64,000 nt of DNA from Bradyrhizobiaceae bacterium PARB1. GTDB taxonomy: Bacteria > Pseudomonadota > Alphaproteobacteria > Rhizobiales > Xanthobacteraceae. The position numbers and the translations under genes are program-made. Where the stretch lies: contig NKIY01000002.1 of assembly GCA_002256345.1 (NCBI GenBank), positions 806,001 through 870,000 of the forward strand, written 5' to 3'. Positions 7,397 to 15,298 of this stretch are shown here, in pieces (positions within the stretch are counted from its first letter, which is position 1; every line of letters starts with the position of its first letter). Under the pieces are notes generated by a model. The model had not been told where the DNA came from. It was given only the letters and a program-made list of their open reading frames with translations, and ran no database searches.

Positions 7397-7570
7397 ATGA
7401 AAATCCACGACCCCGCCGACAACGTCTGGACCGCGCAGCAGGACGAGGAGCTCAAACTTCAGCTCGCCAATGGCCGCAGCATCAACGAGGTCGCGCTGCG
7501 CATGAAGCGATCGCCCCTCGCCGTCCGCACGCGGATGAACAAGCTCGGCATCCGCGCCGCTGAAAGCTGA
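7397..7570 (+). CDS. Small SANT/Myb-like helix-turn-helix protein
   Basis: 57 residues: MKIHDPADNVWTAQQDEELKLQL followed by GRSINEVALRMKRSPLAVRTRMNKLGI. The W-T-x-x-x-D-x-x-L opening and the second helix pair with RSPLAVRTRMNKLGI look like a SANT/Myb or GcrA-type DNA-binding fold. Such one-domain proteins are common in Bradyrhizobiaceae. The start has GGAAAG upstream. The target is unknown; it is likely a DNA-binding or nucleoid protein. Too short for routine gene finding but convincing in composition. Confidence 0.65.
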   Translation: MKIHDPADNVWTAQQDEELKLQLANGRSINEVALRMKRSPLAVRTRMNKLGIRAAES

Positions 7571-7610
7571 ACTGGAGAAGGCCGGGCCGGACGGCTGACG
7601 CAGGGCGTCG

Positions 7611-8012
7611 TCAACCAGGCTTGAACTTGCTGTAGGCCTCACGGGTCGCGATGATCAGATGGTCGGCGCAGCCATTGCGGCGGTGCGGATCGCAGCGGGT
7701 CTCATAGTCCGCCGATGTCATCATCTCCAGAAAAGCGGCAACGGTGGGATAATAGACCAGCGCCAGATAGTCCCACCGGTGCGCATCGGGCACGCCGAGC
7801 GCGACGGCCTTGGCATCGCCGGTCCAGAGCAGCGTGCCGCCACGCGCCTTGATCATCGGCACGGTGAGCGCGCTGTAGCGCAGATAGGCGTCCCAGCCAC
7901 TGCCGTCGCCATCGAGCGAACGCGGATGAAAACGCATCAGATTGACCATCACGACCGGGCTCTGCGGATCCAGCGCGCCAAGTCCTGTGATGTTCAGATG
8001 TTCGACGCCCAT
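7611..8012 (-). CDS. DUF1330-like dimeric alpha/beta barrel protein
   Basis: 133 residues from ATG 8012, chosen because GGGAAGGAAG lies just upstream while the longer frame has poor composition. The features VVMVNLMRFHPRS, YLRYSALTVPMIKARGGTLLWTGDAKAVALG and YLALVYYPTVAAFLEMMTSADYE are typical of the DUF1330/EthD-like fold of small stress-related or monooxygenase-like proteins. No catalytic residue can be named. Its neighbour at 8068 is another small alpha+beta-barrel-type protein on the same strand, 55 bp upstream, so they may be co-transcribed. Confidence 0.7.
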   Translation of the reverse strand: MGVEHLNITGLGALDPQSPVVMVNLMRFHPRSLDGDGSGWDAYLRYSALTVPMIKARGGTLLWTGDAKAVALGVPDAHRWDYLALVYYPTVAAFLEMMTSADYETRCDPHRRNGCADHLIIATREAYSKFKPG

Positions 8013-8067
8013 CGGCCACTTCCTTCCCTGCATGTTGGTCCGTATCGCCCCGTCCTGCGACTTCACC

Positions 8068-8559
8068 TCACCTCGCCGTGGCGAACTCGTTCCCCTCCAT
8101 CCCGCCGGTCCGGATCTGTCCGAGCAGGCCATAGATGTCGCCGAGCACCCAGAGATCGCGCACCTTGTCGCCGTCGAAGGTGAAGATCGGGGCGCCTTGC
8201 CAGCCGACATGTTTCTCCGTCGGCGGATGGCCGAACATCGCTTCGCGCTGGATGCCGTGGAAGAAGACCTTTCCGGAGACGCGGTTGCTCTCCTCGATCA
8301 TCACGAGGATGTCCGTGGTGTAGTCCTGCAGCGCGCCGGTGACCCAGCGGACGTAATCGGCGAACTGCGCATGCCCGACCAGCACCGGCCCGAGCGAGCC
8401 GCGGAAGGTGAAATCTGCATGGAAGAGTTTCGGGATCAGGCTGACGTCTGCATGGTCCCACATGTCCTTGTAGAAGGCCCGCACCACCTCCTTCTGCGGC
8501 GACAGCGTCACGCCGTCGAAGGAGATCGGCGGCTCGGTATGGGGACGGTGAAGGGTCAT
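8068..8559 (-). CDS. SnoaL-like / ester cyclase family protein (NTF2 fold)
   Basis: 163 residues. KEVVRAFYKDMWDHADVSLIPKLFHADFTFRGSLG is the standard opening of SnoaL-type NTF2-fold proteins, followed by the central FADYVRWVTGAL block and IFTFDGDKVRDLWVLGDIYGLLGQI at the end. SnoaL relatives include polyketide cyclases, but most members have unknown substrates. Cytoplasmic; no signal peptide. Same strand as and probably in one unit with the DUF1330-like gene downstream. Confidence 0.7.
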   Translation of the reverse strand: MTLHRPHTEPPISFDGVTLSPQKEVVRAFYKDMWDHADVSLIPKLFHADFTFRGSLGPVLVGHAQFADYVRWVTGALQDYTTDILVMIEESNRVSGKVFFHGIQREAMFGHPPTEKHVGWQGAPIFTFDGDKVRDLWVLGDIYGLLGQIRTGGMEGNEFATAR

Positions 8560-8760
8560 GGGCTGGCCTGTTGCGTTCAGCGGATGAGAGGGAGCTGACT
8601 GTAGATCAGCCGCCTTCCCCCTGAAACGACCACGCTACCACGCGCATGTCGATATTGCCCACGCGGCCGGAAAGCCAGATATGCCGCGGCCGGAGACGCA
8701 GCACCGGAGCGAAACCCCAGATTGCCGCAACGACAGAATGATGGGTTACGCTACGTTTAT

Positions 8761-8789
8761 CAGCGGGGCGCGGTGTGCGCGCCCCGCTG
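8761..8789. terminator. Perfect hairpin after the SRPBCC gene
   Basis: A 12-bp perfect stem (cagcggggcgcg / cgcgccccgctg) with a 5-base loop lies 18 bases beyond the stop of the minus-strand gene at 8808. There is no T-run, so it may be a weak terminator or an RNA-stabilising hairpin. The bases before it (TGATGGGTTACGC, 8741-8753) match the core of a dispersed palindromic repeat. Confidence 0.5.
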
Positions 8790-8807
8790 GCTCACCCCAT
8801 CCTGCTG

Positions 8808-9251
8808 TTACTGGTTGATCTCGGGCTCGACGAGTTTCGCGAGCTTGCGCAGGGACTCCTGCCAGCCGAGATAGCAGGCTTCGGCCGGGATCACGTCCGG
8901 CACGCCCTGCTGCTCGACATTCAACTCCGTTCCGACGGACACGGCCTTCAATGTGATCGTCACCTTCATCTCGCCCGGCAGGTTGGGATCGTCGAAACTG
9001 TCGGTGTAGACGAGGCTTTCACCGGGGACGAGCTCGAGATAGGTCCCCCCGAAGGCATGACTTTCGCCCGTGGTGAAGTTCCGGAACGACATCCGGTGAC
9101 GGCCACCGACCTTCGCCTCCAGCTCATGGACGGTGCATGTGAAGCCGTAGGGCGGGATCCAGCTCGCGATCGCGTCAGGCTCAAGGAACGCGCGATAGAT
9201 CTTCTGGGGCTTGGCGGCAATGACGCGATGCAGACGGATCGTGCTCGGCAT
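8808..9251 (-). CDS. SRPBCC (AHSA1-like) family protein
   Basis: 147 residues of the START/Bet v1-like AHSA1 group: MPSTIRLHRVIAAKPQKIYRAFLEPDAIASWIPP at the N-terminus, the central G-G-R-H-R-M-S-F turn, and ACYLGWQESLRKLAKLVEP at the C-terminus. These proteins bind hydrophobic ligands in a deep cavity; many are annotated as Hsp90 activator homologues or polyketide-cyclase-like without proven function. The gene stands alone on the minus strand and ends at a strong hairpin. Confidence 0.8.
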   Translation of the reverse strand: MPSTIRLHRVIAAKPQKIYRAFLEPDAIASWIPPYGFTCTVHELEAKVGGRHRMSFRNFTTGESHAFGGTYLELVPGESLVYTDSFDDPNLPGEMKVTITLKAVSVGTELNVEQQGVPDVIPAEACYLGWQESLRKLAKLVEPEINQ

Positions 9252-9482
9252 GGATTTTTCCCGTGTTCTGTCTCATTCGGATGGATCGGGCAGCGACCTT
9301 CCCGCCGCCGATACATCCAGGACGAACGACCCGGCCGGGTCCCGACATTCCGGCAGATTAAAAATCCGGAACATCGGCACGGTTGCCGTCCTCGGGTGCG
9401 TTTGATGGCACAGCGAGACGGACGATGCCGTCTCGCTATTTTCATCGGATCGCCGTGATAGCGAGCGCTATCAATCTTCCAC

Positions 9483-10001
9483 CTAGCGTGCGTCGCGCTT
9501 CGCCTGCGCCGCCTTGGTGGTCTGCACGGCGCGGCCGACATCCGCGCGGTCCAGCACAGCGTGCCGACGCCCGCTCTGCAGATTGGCCATGCCGCGGCGT
9601 GCCGTGCGGCCCGGATCGGGGAATGTGCGCTGGGCCGCATTCTTGCGCTTCAATGCCTTGCGCAGCGCGGCGGTGGTTGCCTCCTTCGCCTCGTCCGCGC
9701 GCCGCCGCGCGGCTTCCGCATTGAGGCGCTTCAAAGCGGAGGCGAAGATCGCCTTGCGCTGCGAGGGCTGCTCCACATTGCCGGGAAAACTCGACCCGCG
9801 CTCGCCCTTGCGGCCGCTGATGGCGCGCCGCATGTCGCGCGTCAGCGTGCGCTCCTTCTCGCGCATGCCGCGAACGCGGCCGACCAGCGCGCCGAGTTCG
9901 TCGCCGCTCAATCCGGTGATGAGCGGCTGCTTGGTCTTCTTGAGGAGTTCGGCTTCCTCATGCGACAGCTTCGATCGATCTGCTTTCCATGACGTAGTCA
10001 T
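9483..10001 (-). CDS. Basic, helical unknown protein
   Basis: 172 residues from ATG 10001, selected by GGAGG 10 bases upstream. The protein is very rich in Lys, Arg, Ala and Glu: MTTSWKADRSKLSHEEAELLKKTKQPLITGLSGDELGALVGRVRGMREKERTLTRDMRRAISGRKGERG, then a long charged helix and a basic tail. It probably binds nucleic acid or the nucleoid, judged only from composition. No family with a known function was recognised. Confidence 0.6.
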   Translation of the reverse strand: MTTSWKADRSKLSHEEAELLKKTKQPLITGLSGDELGALVGRVRGMREKERTLTRDMRRAISGRKGERGSSFPGNVEQPSQRKAIFASALKRLNAEAARRRADEAKEATTAALRKALKRKNAAQRTFPDPGRTARRGMANLQSGRRHAVLDRADVGRAVQTTKAAQAKRDAR

Positions 10002-10198
10002 TGCGATACGGCCTCCATTGTACGGTCCGCATCGTAGCATGCTGGCCGCACGTGCCAGCGTTAAAATCCCGGTACGCCGGACGCACCAGATGGCTGCGAT
10101 TGTCTTCAAATTGTCGCGATGCACGATACGCGGCTTTTGGCAGGCTATTAGCCTGACGGCACGCGAGGATTACCGCCTCCCCGACGGCGATCCGCAAA

Positions 10199-10234
10199 AC
10201 AAAACCTCCGGTCGGGCATGACCGGAGGTTTTGT
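10199..10234. terminator. Strong bidirectional terminator hairpin
   Basis: A 15-bp perfect stem (acaaaacctccggtc / gaccggaggttttgt) with a 6-base loop. The A-run and T-run flank both sides, so it can end transcription in either direction. It lies between two minus-strand genes and separates 10267-10467 from 9483-10001. Confidence 0.85.
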
Positions 10235-10266
10235 TCTGGAGGATGGTCGGCGGCAACGGCCAGTCG

Positions 10267-10467
10267 TCAGGCGGCGTCGCGGTACTCGGCGCGCGACAGA
10301 TCAGGAAAGGCCTCGGCTGCGGCGATGTGCGCAGATGCCGGCTGCGGACGGTGGGTCAGGCGGCGCTGCTGCAGGCGCATGAAACGCCGCTTCACCTCGG
10401 CGCGGTGAAGATAGAAGCGGCCGAGCGCGAAAAGCGGGCGCGCCCAGACGAGAATTATTTGAATCAT
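10267..10467 (-). CDS. Small basic DUF1127-like protein
   Basis: 66 residues from ATG 10467 (GGAGA lies upstream). MIQIILVWARPLFALGRFYLHRAEVKRRFMRLQQRRLTHRP is a hydrophobic-then-basic helix pair like the short DUF1127 proteins of rhizobia, some of which affect RNA turnover and phosphate response. The C-terminal part (EAFPDLSRAEYRDAA) is more acidic. The family call is tentative. It is divergent from the AraC regulator at 10578. Confidence 0.5.
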   Translation of the reverse strand: MIQIILVWARPLFALGRFYLHRAEVKRRFMRLQQRRLTHRPQPASAHIAAAEAFPDLSRAEYRDAA

Positions 10468-10577
10468 TGCAGCGTCTCCAACATCGGTCGTCTCTTGTGA
10501 ACGCCGGGACCATTGCATCGCGCCTGCCGCGGGACCATAAGCGGCCGTTCGCGGCTCTTGTTTGATCGTTCAAATCG

Positions 10578-11486
10578 ATGTCGGATCCCCTCAGTGACGT
10601 CCTCTCGCTGCTGCGCGTGGAGAGCACGCGGTCGACGCGCCTCGAGGCGCGCGGGCCCTGGGCGCTGAGCTTTCCGGCGCACCACCACATCGTGTTCGGC
10701 GCCGTCCTCGAAGGCGGTATGATCCTGACGCTCAGCGACGGCGCCGAGCCGGTGACGCTCGCCGCCGGCGATTGCTATCTGCTGACCCGCGGCCGGCCCT
10801 ATCGGATGGGAAACGGCGCGCGCGTGCGCGCCGAGAGCGGCCGTGCGGTGTTCGAGCAGCGCCTCGGTGACGATGGCGTCGTCCGCTATGGCGAAGGCCC
10901 GCTCGGCCTTGTCTGGGCCGGCGGCAGCTTCCGGCTGGAGGCCGAGAGCGGCGACTTCCTGCTGAATTTCTTGCCGCCGATCATCCATCTGCCGTCCGGC
11001 ACGATCGACGGAAGCCCGCTGCGCGCGGCCTATGGCCTGATCCGGGCGGAAACGGCCGACCGCAAACCGGGCGCCAGCGCCATCGCCGGCAGCATCGCCA
11101 ATATCTTCATGGTGCAGATGCTGCGGGCCTTTCTCGAACGATCCGACCGGCCGAGCGGCTGGCTCGGCGCCATGTCCGACCAGCGGATCGGCCGTGCGCT
11201 GATCGCGATCCACCGCGATTATGCGCGGCCATGGACCGTCGAGCAGCTCGCCGGCCTGTCCGGCATGTCGCGCACCGCCTTTGCCGTGCGTTTCCGGACG
11301 CTCGTCGGCGTGGCACCGCTGGAATATCTGTCGGGATGGCGCATGGCGGTGGCCAAGGCCGCGATCCTGAAAGGCGAGCATCTCTCGGATGTCGCCGAGA
11401 AGATCGGCTACTCCTCCGACGCCGCGTTCAATGCCGCCTTCAAGCGCGCGACCGGCCAGAGCCCGGGGAAATTTCGCCCAGCCTGA
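10578..11486 (+). CDS. AraC family regulator with AraC-type cupin domain
   Basis: 302 residues. The N-terminal cupin (about 1-185) begins MSDPLSDVLSLLRVESTRSTRLEARGPWALSFP with HHH at the metal/ligand-binding position and GDCYLLTRGRPYRM after it. The C-terminal double helix-turn-helix (about 200-300) contains WTVEQLAGLSGMSRTAFAVRFR and LSDVAEKIGYSSDAAFNAAFKRATGQSPGKFR, the family signature. It probably senses a small molecule. The nitroreductase gene lies 200 bp downstream on the same strand and is the obvious candidate target. Confidence 0.9.
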   Translation: MSDPLSDVLSLLRVESTRSTRLEARGPWALSFPAHHHIVFGAVLEGGMILTLSDGAEPVTLAAGDCYLLTRGRPYRMGNGARVRAESGRAVFEQRLGDDGVVRYGEGPLGLVWAGGSFRLEAESGDFLLNFLPPIIHLPSGTIDGSPLRAAYGLIRAETADRKPGASAIAGSIANIFMVQMLRAFLERSDRPSGWLGAMSDQRIGRALIAIHRDYARPWTVEQLAGLSGMSRTAFAVRFRTLVGVAPLEYLSGWRMAVAKAAILKGEHLSDVAEKIGYSSDAAFNAAFKRATGQSPGKFRPA

Positions 11487-11686
11487 GGCCGATCACGCAA
11501 GGATGCTGACGGCGGGCCGTGCCAGCCGGAGCACCGCCGCCGGTTGCACACTGCGGAATTATCCAGGCGATACCGCAGATGGCTCGGCACGAACGACATG
11601 GCACCGACCTCACACCGATATTGCGCCGCGCCACCGAAATCACGATGATCCCCGCCAATCAAAAACACCCAAGGACAAGACGACCC

Positions 11687-12367
11687 ATGAAATTCGATGA
11701 CGTGATCCTCGGCCGCCGCAGCATTCGCGGTTACAAGCCTGATCCGGTGCCGCAGAAGCTGATCGAGGAAATCATCGCGCTGGCGATGCGCGCGCCCTCC
11801 TCCATGAACACCCAACCGTGGAATTTCACCGTCGTCACCGGCGAACCGCTCGATCGCATTCGCGCCGGCAATACCGAACGCATGATCGCCGGCATTCCGC
11901 AATCGCGCGAATTCCGCACCGGGCAGCCGTTCGCCGGGCATCATCGCGACCGGCAGGTCGGCGTCGCCAAACAGCTGTTCGCGGCGATGGGGATCGCGCG
12001 CGACGACAAGGAGATGCGGCAGGACTGGGTACTGCGCGGCTTCCGCCAGTTCGACGCGCCGGTCTGCGTGATCATCACCTATGACCGCGTGCTCGACGGC
12101 AGCGACGACACGCCGTTCGATTGCGGCGCGGTCGCCACCGCCCTCGTCAATGCCGCCTGGTCGCGCGGGCTCGGTGCCGTGATCAACAGCCAAGGCATCA
12201 TGCAGTCGCCGGTGGTGCGCGAGCATGCCAGGATCGCCGACGACCAGATCATCATGAAGAGCATCGCGCTCGGCTGGCCGGATGACAGCTTTCCCGCCAA
12301 CGCCGTGGTGTCGGAGCGCAAGTCGGTGGCGGAAGCCGCACGCTTCGTCGGCTTCGAGGCAAGCTGA
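11687..12367 (+). CDS. Nitroreductase family flavoprotein
   Basis: 226 residues from ATG 11687. ILGRRSIRGYKPDPVPQKLIEEIIALAMRAPSSMNTQPWNFTVV contains the FMN-binding RRSIR and S-x-N-x-Q-P-W motifs; LGAVINSQGIMQSPVVREHARI and SIALGWPDDSFPANAVVSER are the C-terminal FMN/dimer segments. Members reduce nitroaromatics, quinones or enones using NAD(P)H. A longer upstream frame is open but lacks the family pattern. The AraC gene 200 bp upstream probably regulates it. The gene ends facing the muralytic enzyme gene, separated by a hairpin. Confidence 0.85.
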   Translation: MKFDDVILGRRSIRGYKPDPVPQKLIEEIIALAMRAPSSMNTQPWNFTVVTGEPLDRIRAGNTERMIAGIPQSREFRTGQPFAGHHRDRQVGVAKQLFAAMGIARDDKEMRQDWVLRGFRQFDAPVCVIITYDRVLDGSDDTPFDCGAVATALVNAAWSRGLGAVINSQGIMQSPVVREHARIADDQIIMKSIALGWPDDSFPANAVVSERKSVAEAARFVGFEAS

Positions 12368-12390
12368 ACGCGCCGCGAGGAGAATATATG

Positions 12391-12437
12391 GTCCCGGCTT
12401 GGCAGTGCACCGCTTGGTGATGCACTGCGTCCGGGAC
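12391..12437. terminator. Hairpin between convergent genes
   Basis: Two nested stems: gtcccgg / ccgggac on the outside and gcagtgca / tgcactgc inside. It lies between the nitroreductase stop (plus strand) and the end of the minus-strand gene at 12465, so it could end both transcripts. No T-run. Confidence 0.5.
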
Positions 12438-12464
12438 GAGGCTCCGAATTTAACGGATCAAAGG

Positions 12465-13739
12465 CTAGACCATCGCCTGGACGTTGGCCCAGGCGTGCAG
12501 GAGGTCACTGCGGAGCTGGGCCATGGTCTGCTCCGACCCCGGCGGCGTGCCGATCACTCCGTATGAGCCACCCGGATCGACCTTGCGGACCGGCGACACT
12601 TCGTCGTGGCCGAACACATAGTCGAGACGGAACGTCTTCGGGTAACGACGCTTCAGCCAGATCAGCACCTTGATCAGGGATTCCTGTTGCGCCCTGGTAT
12701 AGGGCACATAGACGCCCGGCCGGATATTGCCGTGCAGGCTGCCAATATGGCGCAGCTCGGCGCGGCGATATATCTCCGGCCTGCTCGTCGCGATCGTGGC
12801 ATGGCCGTGGCTGTTCAGCACGACACTGCCCTGCGCGTTACGCTTGGCGTCGAACCATGCGATAAAAATATCCGGATCATCGGTCGGATAGATGTAACCG
12901 GGGCAGTTGATCTCGAACCCCACATAGAACTGGCTGACGCTCTCCCGCCCGGTCACGGGACACTTGCTCTTGCCGGCATGGGATCCCCATGAGAGCCAGT
13001 CCATGTTCGACGGCAGATAGATGCGGCCCGAGCGGGAGATCGTGGCATAGGCATAGCCCTGCGACTCCCCCCATTCCGACGTGAGCCTGGCGCCCCACTC
13101 CAGATCGTCATGGCCGTTTGTCGGACGGCAACGCCCCGCGTCATAGTGAACGATCGCCCCTTCCAGCCCGTTCGGACGCGCGCCCTGATAGCGATGCTTG
13201 ACGTGGCCGAGCGTATGGAAATCGGGCGCTTCGCCGGCATCCATGAGTTCCAGCCGCGATGTGGTCAGCTCGGAACGGCTGGGCCGCTCCGGCTCCTCGA
13301 CCACGACGACGCCGGTGTCGGCGAGCAGGTTCTCGGCTTCCTGCAACAACGCCATGACTTTTTCCGGATAGAACGCATCGCCCGCATAGCCCCGGCTCTT
13401 CAAAAAGGTAATGTAACCGCGGGGGTCGCCTGCAAACGCGTCCCAGCCGGAATAGACGGATCGGCCGATGAACCGCCAATAACCGGCGATGAAAGCATCG
13501 ACGCTGGCGAAGGCGCAGTAGGTGTCGACGCCGTCATGCGCTCCATAGGAAATGGGCGTTGCATAGCCCGTCATTTCATCGCGCCACTTCAGTCCCGCAA
13601 AGTTGGCATGTCGCTTGGCCAGCTCGGACGTTCCGCGCCCGGATTCCAAAATCCACTGCGCGAGCGTAACCGCCCTCAATCCTGGCGCAGGCGTAGTTGC
13701 GGTGCGCGCGGCACGAACGAGATCAGTCCAGCTATGCAT
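12465..13739 (-). CDS. Bifunctional peptidoglycan hydrolase: glucosaminidase plus amidase
   Basis: 424 residues. The N-terminal 150 or so (LRAVTLAQWILESGRGTSELAKRHANFAGLKW .. YCAFASVDAFIAGYWRFI .. GDAFYPEKVMALL) form a FlgJ/glucosaminidase-type lysozyme domain with the catalytic-type Glu in ILESGRG. The C-terminal 240 (EGAIVHYDAGR .. YATISRSGRIYLPSNMDWLSWGSHAGKSKCP .. YVGFEINCPG .. FGHDEVSPVRKVDPGG) form an N-acetylmuramoyl-L-alanine amidase 2 domain with zinc-binding His residues. No signal peptide is visible. ATG 13739 is preferred because a nine-G run lies just upstream. Such two-domain enzymes occur as phage endolysins and in bacterial wall turnover; no phage genes surround it. Confidence 0.8.
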   Translation of the reverse strand: MHSWTDLVRAARTATTPAPGLRAVTLAQWILESGRGTSELAKRHANFAGLKWRDEMTGYATPISYGAHDGVDTYCAFASVDAFIAGYWRFIGRSVYSGWDAFAGDPRGYITFLKSRGYAGDAFYPEKVMALLQEAENLLADTGVVVVEEPERPSRSELTTSRLELMDAGEAPDFHTLGHVKHRYQGARPNGLEGAIVHYDAGRCRPTNGHDDLEWGARLTSEWGESQGYAYATISRSGRIYLPSNMDWLSWGSHAGKSKCPVTGRESVSQFYVGFEINCPGYIYPTDDPDIFIAWFDAKRNAQGSVVLNSHGHATIATSRPEIYRRAELRHIGSLHGNIRPGVYVPYTRAQQESLIKVLIWLKRRYPKTFRLDYVFGHDEVSPVRKVDPGGSYGVIGTPPGSEQTMAQLRSDLLHAWANVQAMV

Positions 13740-13977
13740 TGGAAGCCCCCCCCCGGCGATCACGATTTTAGGGAGCGTAGCCCGGCATCCTCCTAGATTG
13801 CAATTACACTAAAGCGCTACCTAAGAGAATCGCGCGCACTGGTCGATTGTCGCACGACCGACACGAGAATGTGCCGCGCGGCCGGCAAGGTCGCGAGGCC
13901 GGTGCTATCGAATTTTTTTGCGTGACCATGAAACCAAATCACATCAGGCGGATTGAGAGCGATCACGGGAGGTCCCG

Positions 13978-14184
13978 ATGCAGCGCTCCGATCCCTTGCC
14001 CGACCATTCGAGCGTTTTTGCCTTCACCGCTTTTGCCGTCGCCGCCGCAGTCTGGATCGGCGTCATGGCCGTCCAGCCAAAGCCCGCGAGCATGCAGGCG
14101 TCCGCCATCGTCATCAGCAAAGACGTCGTCGTAATGGCGCGTCCACAGCCGCCGTTGGTCGAATTGGCTGACCTGTCACGCTAG
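13978..14184 (+). CDS. Small membrane protein of unknown function
   Basis: 68 residues. After MQRSDPLPDHSS comes one hydrophobic helix (VFAFTAFAVAAAVWIGVMAV), then a short periplasmic tail ending in ADLSR. The start has a strong site, GGGAGG, 6 bases before the ATG. It is a bitopic inner-membrane protein with no recognised family. The convergent neighbour at 14214 is exported. Confidence 0.65.
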   Translation: MQRSDPLPDHSSVFAFTAFAVAAAVWIGVMAVQPKPASMQASAIVISKDVVVMARPQPPLVELADLSR

Positions 14185-14213
14185 GTAACGGCCGGCTCGT
14201 CAAATAGCCGAGG

Positions 14214-14576
14214 CTAGCCGCAGGTCCAGATCGCGCCGATGGGCGTGCGCGTCCAGCATGGGCCGAAACTGCCGCCATTGTACTGGCCGCCGGAGAAACC
14301 CGGCCGGCCGGGATAGCGCCACTCGCCGCTCCACCATTGATAGTATTGCGGGGTCCGGTCGATATACCAGTGGCGGCGATCGCGCTTGGCCATCTGCAGG
14401 TCGGCACGCTTCTGCATGAACAGCGGCACGCTGTTGTTGAGCGGCTGGCGATAGCCCGGCAGAAAGCCGTAGCCTTGCCAGCGCTTTGCGTTCTGCTTCT
14501 TGGCAGACGCAGCCATCGCGTCCGCGGACAGCAGCGACAGAACGACAGAAAGGGAGATGCAAATCAGGCGCGACAT
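14214..14576 (-). CDS. Small secreted protein of unknown function
   Basis: 120 residues from ATG 14576: MSRLICISLSVVLSLLSADAMAASA is a Sec signal peptide. The mature part is rich in Arg, Trp, Tyr and Gly (GYGFLPGYRQPL, RRHWYIDRTPQYYQWWSGEWRYPGRPGFSGGQYNG) and ends with CWTRTPIGAIWTCG. It looks like a periplasmic protein typical of Bradyrhizobium-type genomes. The longer open frame upstream lacks a signal and is not favoured. Confidence 0.7.
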   Translation of the reverse strand: MSRLICISLSVVLSLLSADAMAASAKKQNAKRWQGYGFLPGYRQPLNNSVPLFMQKRADLQMAKRDRRHWYIDRTPQYYQWWSGEWRYPGRPGFSGGQYNGGSFGPCWTRTPIGAIWTCG

Positions 14577-14628
14577 GCGCGTAACATAGACGCTGCGCCG
14601 CTTCGGCGCCACTGTCGCCGCGCCTCGC

Positions 14629-14913
14629 TCAGCTCTCCAAACGCCGCATTTTGGCGCAGAGCTCGGCCGTATGATCCATCGCAGGCACCATGGCCGGCAC
14701 CTCCCGGGCCGTCTCATGTGGTCCCCCCGTCCGTGTAAGTACGGCCAGTGACGCCATCACGGCAGGGGCCGCGACACGCGCCATCTGCGCAACGCTCGCG
14801 GCCATGTCGAAGCGGGGATGGCTGACCACCATCTCCACCAGCAGAGCGAGACCGGCCAATCCCAAGGTGCGCTTTCGAGACCTGATCGACAGTTTGCGAA
14901 ACTTCATCGTCAT
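14629..14913 (-). CDS. Small basic membrane-helix protein, possibly frameshifted
   Basis: 94 residues from ATG 14913: MTMKFRKLSIRSRKRTLGLAGLALLVEMVVSHPRFDMAASVAQMARVAAPAVMASLAVL. A basic start is followed by hydrophobic stretches, so it is probably membrane-associated. No strong ribosome binding site is seen. The frame immediately upstream on the same strand (MRAVLFASAKRIATVVRILRQDDPSMRAELERAV, about 14930-15040) also looks like protein and runs into this region in another frame, so the true gene may be longer and shifted. Confidence 0.4.
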   Translation of the reverse strand: MTMKFRKLSIRSRKRTLGLAGLALLVEMVVSHPRFDMAASVAQMARVAAPAVMASLAVLTRTGGPHETAREVPAMVPAMDHTAELCAKMRRLES

Positions 14914-15298
14914 GACGTGCTCGTAGGGGCTCGAGGACTGCGCGCTCGAGTTCGGCGCGCATCGACGGATCGTCTTGCCGCAAGATACGCACGACTGTGG
15001 CGATACGTTTTGCAGATGCGAACAACACTGCTCGCATGCGATCACGTTGCACGGAGGCGCGCGTGAGTTCGATCGCGCGAAAAATTCCGCAAGGCGGGCG
15101 GCACTCCGCCAAGGAGCGGCCTTTCGTCTAGTTTCCCGCAAGACGGCGCATGTACTAGCCTGCTCACGGGAATCCGTAGCTTCTCATGAGCTTCGGGCGG
15201 GCCGACAACGACAAGAATGTGACACGTTGCGATTTCGGGACCGGTGCTACGGCGCTCCCCGCCATCTCGGGGATCGCACCGGACATCGAGGAAATGCA
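14914..15298. other. Spacer before Bug gene, possible coding remnant on minus strand
   Basis: No firm gene. The minus strand carries about 35 codons with helical, protein-like composition (14930-15040) that may belong to the gene at 14629. The remainder up to the Bug gene probably holds its promoter; no clear -35/-10 pair was identified. Confidence 0.35.
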
